Of a DNA stretch of 64,000 nucleotides, positions 8,914-17,249 are shown piece after piece (within the stretch, counting starts at the first letter, position 1; each line of letters opens with the position of its first letter). The stretch lies in contig DATGJP010000121.1 in assembly GCA_035295125.1 (NCBI GenBank), positions 1 to 64,000 on the forward strand, in the 5' to 3' direction. The position numbers and the translations under genes were made by a program. This stretch comes from JAICMB01 sp035295125. Its GTDB lineage: Bacteria > Acidobacteriota > Terriglobia > Bryobacterales > Bryobacteraceae. The notes beneath the pieces were generated by a model. It saw nothing but the letters and a program-made list of their open reading frames with translations. It made no database searches and was not told where the DNA came from.

Positions 8914-10116
8914 ATGTCGTCCGGTTCCGGACCGGATCTGAGAAGCCTCAGACATCCGGTTCTATCAACTCACGGCTCCGCGCAACGCGCTGAACCGGTT
9001 TCGGGAGCCGCTAAAATTATCATCGATTTCCTGGCCTCTGCCGGTATTGATGTGAACGGCAGCCGTCCTTGGGACATTCAGGTTCACGATCCCCGCTTTT
9101 ATCCGCGAGTCCTATCCGATGGTTCGCTGGGGGCGGGCGAATCATACATGGATGGCTGGTGGGACGTCGGGGCCTTGGACGAGTTCTTCACCAAAGTCCA
9201 TCGCGCCGATCCCTACTATAGCCTCAAGACGTTCAACACCGCCTGGCTGGCGTTGAAAAGCAGACTTGTTAATCGACAGGCCAAGTGGAGGTCCACGAAA
9301 GTCGCACGCCAGCACTACGACCTCGGGAATGACATTTACGAGGCCATGCTCGACCCCAGGATGCAATACACCTGCGCCTATTGGAAGGACGCGACCACCC
9401 TGGAAGAAGCGCAGGAGAACAAGCTGCGGCTCGTTTGCGAGAAGATTCATCTGCGGCCCGGAATGCGGGTGCTGGAATTGGGCGGCGGCTTCGGCGGGCT
9501 GGCGCACTTCATAGCTGCGCGATACGGGTGTGAGGTGGTGAGCTACAACATCTCGCATGAGCAGGTTGCGTACGCTCGAAACCTATGCGGAGACCTGCCG
9601 GTCCGTTTCGAGCAGAAAGACTACCGCGAGGCTGTCTCGGAGCGCGCGCCGTTCGATCGAGTGGTGGCCGTGGGTCTCTGCGAACACATCGGCTACAAGA
9701 ATTACCGGACGTTCCTTGAAATCGCAGAACGTGCGCTCAAACCTGGAGGCCTTTTTCTTCTTCACACCATCGGCAGCAACGAGTCGTATACGAGTACAGA
9801 CGCGTGGGTGGACAAATATATCTTCCCGAATGGCATGGTCCCCTCGCTCGCGCAACTCGGCAAGGCGATGGAAGGGCTATGGGTGGCGGAGGACTGGCAC
9901 AATTTCGGCCCGGATTACGACAAGACTTTGCTCGCCTGGTGGAGCAATTTTAGCCGCGCCTGGCCGAGCCTGAGGTCGAGATACAGCGACCGCTTCTACC
10001 GCATGTGGAAGTTCTACCTGATGGGCTCCGCGGGCCGTTTCCGCGCGCGCAAGCTCCAGCTTTGGCAGTTTGTTCTGTCCAAGGGCGACATACCGAATTA
10101 CGTGCCGGTCCGGTAG
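8914..10116 (+). CDS. Cyclopropane-fatty-acid synthase family methyltransferase
   Basis: A 400-residue SAM-dependent enzyme acting on phospholipid acyl chains. The N-terminal domain has GESYMDGWWDV, and YDLGNDIYEAMLDPRMQYTCAYW is the hallmark Cfa segment. The SAM site is VLELGGGFGGLAHF. GLCEHIGYKNY and HTIGSN are conserved active-site loops. AAGGAGG lies upstream at 8894, somewhat far (13 bases) from this ATG. The next gene, an FAD oxidoreductase, starts 3 bases after the stop. That pairing is typical of 10-methyl fatty-acid synthesis (methylene insertion, then reduction) rather than of cyclopropane formation, so the product could be a 10-methylene acyl chain. Cyclopropanation stays possible. 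Confidence 0.9.
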   Translation: MSSGSGPDLRSLRHPVLSTHGSAQRAEPVSGAAKIIIDFLASAGIDVNGSRPWDIQVHDPRFYPRVLSDGSLGAGESYMDGWWDVGALDEFFTKVHRADPYYSLKTFNTAWLALKSRLVNRQAKWRSTKVARQHYDLGNDIYEAMLDPRMQYTCAYWKDATTLEEAQENKLRLVCEKIHLRPGMRVLELGGGFGGLAHFIAARYGCEVVSYNISHEQVAYARNLCGDLPVRFEQKDYREAVSERAPFDRVVAVGLCEHIGYKNYRTFLEIAERALKPGGLFLLHTIGSNESYTSTDAWVDKYIFPNGMVPSLAQLGKAMEGLWVAEDWHNFGPDYDKTLLAWWSNFSRAWPSLRSRYSDRFYRMWKFYLMGSAGRFRARKLQLWQFVLSKGDIPNYVPVR

Positions 10117-10119
10117 CCC

Positions 10120-11412
10120 GTGGACAAGCGCGCCATTCTGATCGCGGAGTTGCAGGCAAATCGCGCCCGGGGCGGCCCAATCGGTCTGGCCAAATCGACA
10201 TCCAACCTGTTCCGGCATCGCGACGGGCGCGGCGCTGCGAAGATCGACGTTCGTAATTTCAATCGCGTATTGACCGTTGACCGCAATTGCCTGGTTGCCG
10301 ATGTCGAGGGAATGACCACCTACGCCGATTTCGTCGACGAAACGCTGAACTGCGGGCTGCTGCCCACGGTGGTTCCGCAACTCAAGTCCATCACTGTGGG
10401 TGGGGCAGTGAGCGGCCTCGGCATCGAGTCGTCTTCATTCCGTTTCGGGTTGGTGCACGAAACCGTTGTGGAGATGGATATCCTGCTCGGCGACGGAAGC
10501 ATCGTGACCTGCTCGCGGTCGCAGCACGAAGATCTGTTTTACGGCTTCCCGAATTCGTACGGCACGCTGGGTTACGTGCTGCGGTTGAGGGTGATGCTCG
10601 TTCCGGCGCGTCCGTATGTGCACCTCGTTCACGAGAAGTTCCACGAGCCGGCGAGTTACTTCGATCGAATTGCCGAATTGTGCGCGGCCGGCCGGCTGGA
10701 TTATCTGGACGGCGTGGTCTTCGGCCGCGACGAGATGTATGTCACGACGGGCGAGTTTACGGAAGAGGCCCCGAGGCTGAGCGACTACACCTATCTGCGG
10801 ATCTATTACAAATCGATTCGAGAAAAGACGGAAGACTGGCTCACGGCGAAGCACTACATCTGGCGCTGGGACACGGACTGGTTCTGGTGCTCGAAGCATT
10901 TTGGCGTGCAGAATCCGACCATCCGGCTTCTGGCTACGAAATGGGCTCTGAACTCGGTGACGTATCAGAGGATCATGCGCCTGTCGCGTTTGCTGCCGGC
11001 GGGTGGCACCGAATCGGTGATTCAGGATGTCGATATCCCGATCGAGAAAGCCGAGGAGTTTCTCGACTTTCTTCTCCGCGACATCGGCATTACTCCAGTG
11101 TGGATCTGTCCCTTCAAAGCGTTCGACCCGACGGTGACTTTCGATCTCTATGCGCTCGATCCCAAAAAGGTCTACGTTAATTTCGGGTTTTGGGACATGG
11201 TTCCGGCAGCGCACGAGCATGGGTTTTTCAACCGTCTGGTGGAGCGCAAGGCGATGGACTTGGGCGGCAAGAAGGGTCTGTATTCGACGGTTTACTACGA
11301 CGAGGAGACGTTCTGGAAGATATACAACAAGGAACGATACTTTGCCCTGAAACAGAAGTACGACCCGGGCGGTGTCTTCCAGGACCTGTACAAAAAATGT
11401 GTCACCGGCTAA
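10120..11412 (+). CDS. FAD-linked oxidoreductase, DHCR24/BfaA-TmsA-like
   Basis: A 430-residue protein of the PCMH-type FAD-binding family. The FAD-binding part includes VDRNCLVADVEGMTTYADFVDETL and SITVGGAVSGLGIESSSFRFGLVHETV; no His or Cys that would tether FAD covalently stands out. The C-terminal half has FDLYALDPKKVYVNFGFWD and ends YDPGGVFQDLYKKC, as in the delta-24-sterol reductase-like group. It starts with GTG three bases after the Cfa-type gene. In actinobacteria and some proteobacteria such a neighbour reduces the 10-methylene group left by the methyltransferase to a 10-methyl branch. That role here is inferred from pairing and family, not proven. Confidence 0.82.
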   Translation: MDKRAILIAELQANRARGGPIGLAKSTSNLFRHRDGRGAAKIDVRNFNRVLTVDRNCLVADVEGMTTYADFVDETLNCGLLPTVVPQLKSITVGGAVSGLGIESSSFRFGLVHETVVEMDILLGDGSIVTCSRSQHEDLFYGFPNSYGTLGYVLRLRVMLVPARPYVHLVHEKFHEPASYFDRIAELCAAGRLDYLDGVVFGRDEMYVTTGEFTEEAPRLSDYTYLRIYYKSIREKTEDWLTAKHYIWRWDTDWFWCSKHFGVQNPTIRLLATKWALNSVTYQRIMRLSRLLPAGGTESVIQDVDIPIEKAEEFLDFLLRDIGITPVWICPFKAFDPTVTFDLYALDPKKVYVNFGFWDMVPAAHEHGFFNRLVERKAMDLGGKKGLYSTVYYDEETFWKIYNKERYFALKQKYDPGGVFQDLYKKCVTG

Positions 11413-11429
11413 AGGCGAGCGTAAAAAGG

Positions 11430-11500
11430 AGAAGCAGGGAGTTTCGCCTGCCTTTGGACCTCACCGGGAATGCAGAGGCGAACGAAACCGCCCGGCGCCA
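11430..11500 (+). repeat. Dispersed repeat, type B copy, reaching into aguA
   Basis: TTTCGCCTGCCTTTGGACC, then a CTCACCGGGAAT segment and CGAAACCGCC, align along their length with the copy at 30430-30510. The repeat covers the last codons of aguA on the opposite strand and supplies its stop. Confidence 0.6.
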
Positions 11501-12483
11501 ATGTCTCTTCCAGTCTCAGATGGCTGCTGCATCGTCATGCAATGAAGGGTGCCCAAGCCCAGCACCAGATCGACACAACTGATCCCCACAACTTCACGAT
11601 CCGGAAACAAGGCCGCCAGCGTATTGAGAGCAACTCGATCGTTAGGATCGTTGAACGTAGGAACCAGCACCAACCCATTCGCAATGTAAAAATTGGCATA
11701 GCTGGCCGGCAGCAACTGCCCGTCAAACCAGACCGGCTCCGGCATGGGCAGCATGACAACCTTCAATCCGGCGCGATGCAGCGCCAGATCGTCAATAACC
11801 GTCACTACGGTCTCGCGATTCACAAACCGCGCCACGTCGTCGACATGTCCGTGCGTATCGTCCCCCGGAATGCCTTTTTCAAGCCAGATCGTTCGTTCGA
11901 TGCCCAGGTACTCGGCAAACACGCGCTCAATCTCTTCGCGGCCGAGGCTCGGGTTCCGGGCCTGAACAGGGCTGAGCAGGCATTCCTCGGTCGCGAGCAG
12001 CACCCCCTCGCCGTTCACATCAATCGCGCCGCCCTCCAGAACGATTCCTGGCTCATGGAGCGGAATACGCAAACCCTCAGCGAGCAGCCCCGGAATCTGG
12101 TTGTCACTCGCCCAGTTGTCGTACTTGGCCCAGCCGTTAAAGATCCAATCCGTAACCGCGATGCCGCCCTCCGCGTCGTGCACGAAGATGGGGCAATAAT
12201 CGCGCGTCCAGCTTCGATTCGTCGGATGCTGAAAGAACTCCACCGCGCCCATCTCGACAGCGCATTTCTTCAGCACCCGCCGTGCCTTTTGCTCGGCCGC
12301 GCCGTCTTCGACGAGGATCCGCACCTTCTCGACGCGCGCCAAACGCCTCACAATGTCGCCATAAACCCAGGGAATTGGGGCGAACTTACCGGGCCAGTCC
12401 GTGATCTCATGCGGCCAGGCCAGCCAGGTGGCCTCATGCGGCTCCCACTCCGCCGGCATGCGGAATCTCCGCGGTACGCTCAA
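11461..12483 (-). CDS. aguA: Agmatine deiminase
   Basis: A 340-residue guanidino-modifying enzyme that hydrolyses agmatine to N-carbamoylputrescine and ammonia. RMPAEWEPHEATWLAWPH is the family N-terminus. SWTRDYCPIFV and VLEGGAIDVNGEG bind substrate, and GDDTHGHVDDVARF holds the catalytic His. GLGTLHCMTMQQP near the end holds the nucleophilic Cys. I chose a TTG start at 12483, which overlaps the aguB stop by four bases and gives the usual residues before MPAEW; the alternative ATG is at 12459. The last 15 or so residues after QQP look abnormal and come from a dispersed repeat. Confidence 0.92.
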   Translation of the reverse strand: MSVPRRFRMPAEWEPHEATWLAWPHEITDWPGKFAPIPWVYGDIVRRLARVEKVRILVEDGAAEQKARRVLKKCAVEMGAVEFFQHPTNRSWTRDYCPIFVHDAEGGIAVTDWIFNGWAKYDNWASDNQIPGLLAEGLRIPLHEPGIVLEGGAIDVNGEGVLLATEECLLSPVQARNPSLGREEIERVFAEYLGIERTIWLEKGIPGDDTHGHVDDVARFVNRETVVTVIDDLALHRAGLKVVMLPMPEPVWFDGQLLPASYANFYIANGLVLVPTFNDPNDRVALNTLAALFPDREVVGISCVDLVLGLGTLHCMTMQQPSETGRDIGAGRFRSPLHSR

Positions 12484-13370
12484 TCGATCCACCGGTTGCA
12501 GATGGGGCCGTAGGCGTCGATACGTCGGTCGCGTAGGAAGGGCCAATTCCGGCGGACCTCGTCCTGCCGCAGCGGGTCGACTTCCGCAATGAGAATCTCT
12601 TCCTGATTGGTCGATGCCTCGGTCAGGATCTGTCCGAATGGATCGGCGACAAATGACGATCCCCAAAATTCGATCCCTTGCTCCGGGGGTCCCTCAAACC
12701 CGACGCGATTCACAGCCGCGACATAGACACCATTCGCAATAGCATGGGAACGCTGAATCGTCCGCCAGGCGTCGAGCTGGGAAGCGCCGTACTGCTCCTT
12801 CTCCGACGGATGCCAGCCGATCGCCGTCGGATAGAAGAGTACGTTCGCACCCTTCAGGGCCGTCAGCCGCGCGCCTTCGGGATACCACTGATCCCAACAC
12901 ACCAGCACCCCGACGCGTCCGACCGCCGTGTTGAAATTGACGAACCCGATATCGCCGGGTGTGAAGTAGAACTTCTCGTAATACAGCGGGTCGTCAGGGA
13001 TGTGCATCTTGCGATACAGCCCCTGCACTTCGCCGTCGGTCCCGATCACCGCGGCGGTGTTGTGATAGAGGCCCTGCGCCCGCTTCTCAAACAATGAGGC
13101 AATAATCACGATGCCCGCTTCGCGCGCTACCGTTCCCAACCGTTCCGTGGTCGGCCCGGGAATGGTCTCCGCGAGCCGGAACATGTCGTGATTCTCTTCG
13201 CGGCAGAAGTACTGCGATCGAAACAGTTCCTGTAAGCACACGATCTGCGCGCCCTTTCCCGCCGCTTCACGCGTTCGCCAGACCGCTTTTTCGAGATTCT
13301 CCGCCGGGTCGGTGCTGCAACTCATCTGCACAAGACCGATCCGGAACTTTCCACCGCTTGCAACCGGCAT
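12480..13370 (-). CDS. aguB: N-carbamoylputrescine amidase
   Basis: A 296-residue nitrilase-superfamily enzyme converting N-carbamoylputrescine to putrescine, CO2 and ammonia. The catalytic triad is visible: Glu in VCLQELFRSQYFC, Lys in YRKMHIPDDP and Cys in GVLVCWDQWYPE. IGWHPSEKEQYG and NRVGFEG are family segments. Length is normal. It lies between fabG (26 bases) and aguA (4-base overlap), so the two-step agmatine to putrescine route is encoded as one unit. No arginine decarboxylase is seen in the window. Confidence 0.95.
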   Translation of the reverse strand: MPVASGGKFRIGLVQMSCSTDPAENLEKAVWRTREAAGKGAQIVCLQELFRSQYFCREENHDMFRLAETIPGPTTERLGTVAREAGIVIIASLFEKRAQGLYHNTAAVIGTDGEVQGLYRKMHIPDDPLYYEKFYFTPGDIGFVNFNTAVGRVGVLVCWDQWYPEGARLTALKGANVLFYPTAIGWHPSEKEQYGASQLDAWRTIQRSHAIANGVYVAAVNRVGFEGPPEQGIEFWGSSFVADPFGQILTEASTNQEEILIAEVDPLRQDEVRRNWPFLRDRRIDAYGPICNRWID

Positions 13371-13396
13371 GCTGTTATTGTCGCGATTCCCACCGC

Positions 13397-14131
13397 TCAC
13401 ATGTACATTCCGCCGTTCACGTCGAGCACGTGACCGGTGATGTAGCCGGCATGTTCGCTGGCGAGGAAGCGGACCGCATCGGCGATGTCCTCCGCGCGGC
13501 CGAATCGCTTGAGAGGAATGCTGGCCAGCATCTTGTCCTTCATTTCCTGCGATAGCGCGCCGGTCATGTCGGTTTCGATGAATCCTGGCGCGATTGCGTT
13601 CACGGTGATGTTGCGGCTCGCCATCTCGCGGGCGATGGCCTTCGTCAGTCCAATGATGCCGGCCTTCGAGGCAACGTAGTTCGCCTGTCCCGGATTGCCG
13701 GTTTCGCCCACAACCGAAGCCATATTGATGATGCGGCCCCAGCGTTCGCGCATCATTGGCGGCAGCACCTGCTGGATACAGTAGAACGCGCCGGTGAGGT
13801 TGACTTGCAACACGCGGTCCCAATCCTCCGCCTTCATGCGCATGGCCAGGTTGTCGCGCGTGATTCCCGCGTTGTTGACCAGAACGTCGATGCGTCTGAA
13901 CTCCTTCAACGCGCGCCCGAATGCTTCCTTGACGGAATCGAGCGAGGAAACGTCGAGGTTGATGGTCATCGCGTTGCCGTTGCAAGCACGAATCTCCGCG
14001 GCAACCTCCTCGTTTTTCTCCATCTCGGGCGAAGCCACGACGATATCGAAACCAGCGCGGCACAACGCCAGCGCGCTGGCGCGGCCGATGCCACGGCTAG
14101 CGCCCGTAGTGAAGGCGACTCGGTTGAACAT
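13397..14131 (-). CDS. fabG: 3-oxoacyl-ACP reductase-type SDR
   Basis: A 244-residue short-chain dehydrogenase that most likely reduces 3-oxoacyl-ACP with NADPH. TTGASRGIGRASAL is the Rossmann nucleotide site and NNAGITRDNLAMRM is the FabG-type active-site loop. Catalytic Ser (MASVVGETGN) and Tyr/Lys (YVASKAG) are present, and the end reads ITGHVLDVNGGMYM as in FabG. ATG 14131 has AAGGAG five bases upstream, which decides against the upstream ATG at 14161. It is the first gene of an operon with aguB and aguA, an unusual partnership, and is divergent from ubiD. It may be an extra FabG rather than the housekeeping copy. Confidence 0.85.
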   Translation of the reverse strand: MFNRVAFTTGASRGIGRASALALCRAGFDIVVASPEMEKNEEVAAEIRACNGNAMTINLDVSSLDSVKEAFGRALKEFRRIDVLVNNAGITRDNLAMRMKAEDWDRVLQVNLTGAFYCIQQVLPPMMRERWGRIINMASVVGETGNPGQANYVASKAGIIGLTKAIAREMASRNITVNAIAPGFIETDMTGALSQEMKDKMLASIPLKRFGRAEDIADAVRFLASEHAGYITGHVLDVNGGMYM

Positions 14132-14184
14132 TTTTCTCCTTCGGAAGGGTGATAACTTCAATCATATAAAACCAAGGAGATTGA

Positions 14185-15645
14185 GTGGCCTACGCAGACC
14201 TGCGAGAGTTCATCAAAGCACTCGAAAAGAACAACGAACTGAAGCGGATTTCGTTTGAAGTCGATCCGCGGCTCGAGATCACGGAGTTTGCCGATCGCGC
14301 AGTAAAACAAGGCGGCCCGGCACTGTTGTTTGAGAAGCCGAAGGGCAGTTCGGTTCCGGTGCTAATCAATGCATTTGCCAGCATGCGAAAAATGGAGATT
14401 GCCCTGAACGTCAGCGCGGTGGAAGATATCGCCGAGCGCATCTCGGAGTTCGTCGAGATGCGCATGCCGCAGGGACTGATCGGCAAACTGAAGATGCTGC
14501 CGAAGCTTGCCGAAATGGGAGCGTTCTTTCCGAAAACTGTCAAGGACGGGACGTGCAAGGAGGTAATCCGCAGCGACAATTTCTCGCTCAGCGAGTTCCC
14601 GATATTGCACTGCTGGCCGGAAGACGGCGGCCGGTTCATCACACTTCCCATGGTGTTTTCGAAGAACCCTGATACCGGAAAGCGCAACTGCGGCTGCTAC
14701 CGCATGCAGGTTTACGACGACCGCACCACAGGCATGCATTGGCAGACGCACAAGCAGGGCGCCGAGCACTACCGCCGGCTGCAGCGCGAAGGCAAGCAGT
14801 CGCGGATGCCGATCGCGGTCGCCATTGGAAGCGATCCTGCGACGATGTATTCCGCAATCCTGCCGCTGCCGCCCGACATCGATGAAATGATGATCTCGGG
14901 CTTCATGCGCGGCAGACCGGTGGAGATGGTGAAGTGTGAGACCAACGACATCGAGGTGCCGGCGAACGCCGAGATCGTGCTGGAAGGCTACGTTGAGCTC
15001 GGGGAGCTTCGCCGTGAGGGGCCCTTCGGCGATCATACCGGGTTCTATTCGCTCGACGACGACTACCCGGTCTTTCACATTACCTGCATTACGCACCGCA
15101 AAGATCCCATTTACGCAACCACGATAGTCGGTCCGCCACCGATGGAAGACTTCTACATGGGCAAAGCGATCGAACGGATCTTCCTGCCCCTGATGCGCCT
15201 GCAACTGCCCGAGATCCGCGACATCTCCATGCCCGCCGAGGGCATTTTCCATAACATGATGCTGGTCTCGATTCGCAAATCCTATCCGCTGCACGCCCGC
15301 AAGGTGATGCATGGCATCTGGGGCTTGGGGCAGGCGATGTTCACGAAGTGCATTGTCGTCGTGGACGAGGATGTGGACGTGCAGAACATCAGCGAGGTGG
15401 TCTGGAAGGCGCTCAATAACATCGACCCGGAGCGCGACATTCAGTTTGTCCTCGGGCCGGTCGACTCGCTGGACCATGCCAGCCGCCTGCCCAACTACGG
15501 CTCGAAGATGGGCATCGATGCGACCCGCAAGTGGAAAGAAGAGGGCTTCACCCGCCCCTGGCCCGATGTGATCCGCATGTCGGACGAGGTGCGCGCGCGG
15601 GTTGACGAATTGTGGAAGAAGGCCGGCCTCCCGATGGTAAAATAG
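14185..15645 (+). CDS. UbiD family decarboxylase
   Basis: A 486-residue prenylated-FMN-dependent decarboxylase. DLREFIKALEKNNELKRI is the standard start, and EFPILHCWPEDGGRFITLP and NCGCYRMQVYD lie near the cofactor. EGPFGDHTGFYSLDDDYPVFH carries the Glu-rich active-site loop typical of the family. VDSLDHASRLPNYGSKMGIDATRKW is the conserved C-terminal segment. Members act in ubiquinone or menaquinone pathways; the subgroup resembles menaquinone (futalosine-type) decarboxylases, but substrate cannot be fixed. GTG start with AAGGAGATTGA ahead of it. The flavin prenyltransferase UbiX is not in the window. Confidence 0.9.
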   Translation: MAYADLREFIKALEKNNELKRISFEVDPRLEITEFADRAVKQGGPALLFEKPKGSSVPVLINAFASMRKMEIALNVSAVEDIAERISEFVEMRMPQGLIGKLKMLPKLAEMGAFFPKTVKDGTCKEVIRSDNFSLSEFPILHCWPEDGGRFITLPMVFSKNPDTGKRNCGCYRMQVYDDRTTGMHWQTHKQGAEHYRRLQREGKQSRMPIAVAIGSDPATMYSAILPLPPDIDEMMISGFMRGRPVEMVKCETNDIEVPANAEIVLEGYVELGELRREGPFGDHTGFYSLDDDYPVFHITCITHRKDPIYATTIVGPPPMEDFYMGKAIERIFLPLMRLQLPEIRDISMPAEGIFHNMMLVSIRKSYPLHARKVMHGIWGLGQAMFTKCIVVVDEDVDVQNISEVVWKALNNIDPERDIQFVLGPVDSLDHASRLPNYGSKMGIDATRKWKEEGFTRPWPDVIRMSDEVRARVDELWKKAGLPMVK

Positions 15646-15653
15646 AAAGACAC

Positions 15654-15731
15654 GGCGGCTGTAGCTCAGTTGGTAGTAGCGCCAGATTGTGGTTCTGGAT
15701 GTCGTGGGTTCGAATCCCACCAGCCGCCCCA
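15654..15731 (+). tRNA. tRNA-His (GTG anticodon)
   Basis: Cloverleaf with acceptor stem from G-1 at 15654 paired to C73 (15728), CCA encoded at 15729-15731. The anticodon stem CCAGA/TCTGG encloses loop TTGTGGT, anticodon GTG at 15689-15691. T arm is GTGGG TTCGAAT CCCAC. The extra 5' G and C73 are identity elements of tRNA-His. The D arm is odd: GCTC faces GTAGC, so one T more than usual lies between GGTAG and AGC. It starts 8 bases after the ubiD stop and its 3' end is the attachment site of the element that follows. Confidence 0.93.
15713..15731 (+). repeat. attL (3' end of tRNA-His)
   Basis: AATCCCACCAGCCGCCCCA, covering the T-stem 3' strand, acceptor 3' strand and CCA. The identical sequence recurs at 21373-21391. 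Extending two bases left adds one mismatch; no match continues to the right. Confidence 0.88.
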
Positions 15732-15751
15732 TAGTAGTTTCAGTCACTTAC

Positions 15752-15788
15752 GGGCAATCCGCAAAAAATCAGGGCAATCGAGGGCAAT
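15752..15788 (+). repeat. Three GGGCAAT repeats inside the left end
   Basis: GGGCAAT begins at 15752, 15772 and 15782, spaced 20 and 10 bases, between attL and the integrase start. This is the layout of arm-type binding sites for a tyrosine integrase. Two more copies, also 10 bases apart, lie inside the right end. Confidence 0.7.
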
Positions 15789-15806
15789 GGAGTGTAAAAT
15801 ATCTCC

Positions 15807-17024
15807 ATGCCGTTGAACCTCTATCGCCGCCATCGGCCGGACTGCGAAGGCGGCCATGCCTATGACAGCCGCTCAGGGGAATTTGAGGAGCGGAAGAAAG
15901 CTTGGAAGCAGTGCGCCTGCCCGATTTATGCCTCTGGAACGCTTAGCGGTAAGTTCCGCAGGCAAAGTACCATCAGCTATCAATGGGACGCAGCCAAGGC
16001 TGTTGTGGCGGGCTGGGAGGTAACTGGAACTTGGGGCGTGCCGGCGTCCGAAGCGCAGCCGAAACCCGAGCCAAAGCAAGCATCTCAGCGGATCACCATC
16101 GCCGAAGCGACAGAAGCGTTTCTTGCCAAATGTCAGAACCGCGGCATACGCTCGACTACCTACGCAAAATACAAGACTTTTTCCAAGCAGCTCAAGTCCT
16201 ACGCGGAAGATCGCGGGTATCTGCATCTCGACCAACTCACGATCAGCGACATGGACCGATTCTATGCAGGCTGGAAAGATGGCAAAAGAGCAAAGGCCAA
16301 GAAGCTGGAAAGGCTAAAGGCATTCGTCAAGTTCTGCCTTAAGCGCGAATGGATCGCCAAGGACATCACCGATGATCTGGAAGCTCCCCAAGGCGCATCC
16401 ATTCCCAATCATAAATCCCCGTTCACCGACGACGAGTTGAAAGATATCTTCGACGCCTGTGATCAGATCGGACCTGCACCTGGGCCGCCACGCCGGACCT
16501 GGGGTGGTGAAGACGCCAAGGATTTTATCCTGCTTTCCATTTACACCGGCCTTCGCATCAGCGATGTTGCAACCTTCGACGTCACTAAGCGTCTCGACGG
16601 CAACAACGTGTTCTTGCGAACGCACAAGACGGGAACACAAGTCCTGACCTGGATACCGGATTGGCTTGTTCAGCGGCTCAGAGCCCGCGAGAAGAAATAC
16701 GGGTCACTGATCTTCACAGCGGGTGTTACGCGCAACATGAAACAGTTAACGGATATTTGGAGGAACAAGAGGCTTGCGCATGTCTTTGACCTCGCCGGTC
16801 CGTTCGAGGAGCCACCTCACCCACATCGTCTCCGGCATACTTTCGTCAGAATTTTGCTGGAGAAGGGGGTGCCGGATACCGAAGTCGCAAATCTCATTGG
16901 GGACACGGTTGAAATCTTGAGAAAGCATTACAGCAAGTGGCTACCGGGCCGTCAAGAACGAACCATTCGCATACTGCAGGACGCCTTTCGCGACAAACCC
17001 AAGATCGTCCCTAAGCTGGGCTAG
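15807..17024 (+). CDS. Tyrosine recombinase/integrase
   Basis: A 405-residue site-specific recombinase that would integrate and excise the element. The N-terminus has a Cys/His-containing segment (HRPDCEGGHAY, then WKQCACPIYASG), possibly metal-binding. A SAM-like core-binding domain lies at about 95-200 (YAKYKTFSKQLKSYAEDRG). The catalytic domain has Arg in TGLRISDVATF, His-X-X-Arg in HRLRHTFVR and the nucleophilic Tyr in LRKHYSKWLP. All expected catalytic residues are present, so the enzyme looks intact. A TAAAAT box ends six bases before the ATG, which suggests a leaderless mRNA. Confidence 0.93.
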   Translation: MPLNLYRRHRPDCEGGHAYDSRSGEFEERKKAWKQCACPIYASGTLSGKFRRQSTISYQWDAAKAVVAGWEVTGTWGVPASEAQPKPEPKQASQRITIAEATEAFLAKCQNRGIRSTTYAKYKTFSKQLKSYAEDRGYLHLDQLTISDMDRFYAGWKDGKRAKAKKLERLKAFVKFCLKREWIAKDITDDLEAPQGASIPNHKSPFTDDELKDIFDACDQIGPAPGPPRRTWGGEDAKDFILLSIYTGLRISDVATFDVTKRLDGNNVFLRTHKTGTQVLTWIPDWLVQRLRAREKKYGSLIFTAGVTRNMKQLTDIWRNKRLAHVFDLAGPFEEPPHPHRLRHTFVRILLEKGVPDTEVANLIGDTVEILRKHYSKWLPGRQERTIRILQDAFRDKPKIVPKLG

Positions 17025-17221
17025 AACGGCACTTCGCCCCAGAGGCCTTTCTCTGAAGCGCACCGGAAGCAAAGGCCTTGCTTCATCGAGCTCCTCTGCG
17101 CGAGCTCACCACAGGCGACGCATGGCTTGCAATAACGGCACTCCTTTTCTCTTTCGCGGATCTTGATGCCGCACCGCTGGCACTTTCGAACTCGGCTACC
17201 GGATTGCCCAAGGCTCAGCAA
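17021..17221 (-). CDS. Small multi-Cys zinc-ribbon protein
   Basis: About 66 residues, facing the integrase and overlapping its stop by four bases. Nine cysteines in pairs: CQRCG, CRYCKPCVACG and CFRCASEKG. This is the pattern of a double zinc ribbon. It starts with TTG and no clear ribosome site, so the exact N-terminus is uncertain. The Cys spacing is far from random, which is why I keep it. Possible roles are DNA binding or regulation of the element; no family name can be given. Confidence 0.55.
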   Translation of the reverse strand: MLSLGQSGSRVRKCQRCGIKIREREKECRYCKPCVACGELAQRSSMKQGLCFRCASEKGLWGEVPF

Positions 17222-17249
17222 GGCGCCGCCGCGATAATATTTCTATTGA

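Noticed and set aside
14362..15747. 461-residue open frame opposite the UbiD gene
   Set aside because: His/Asp/Arg-rich shadow with no signal or motif; it also runs across the tRNA-His gene.
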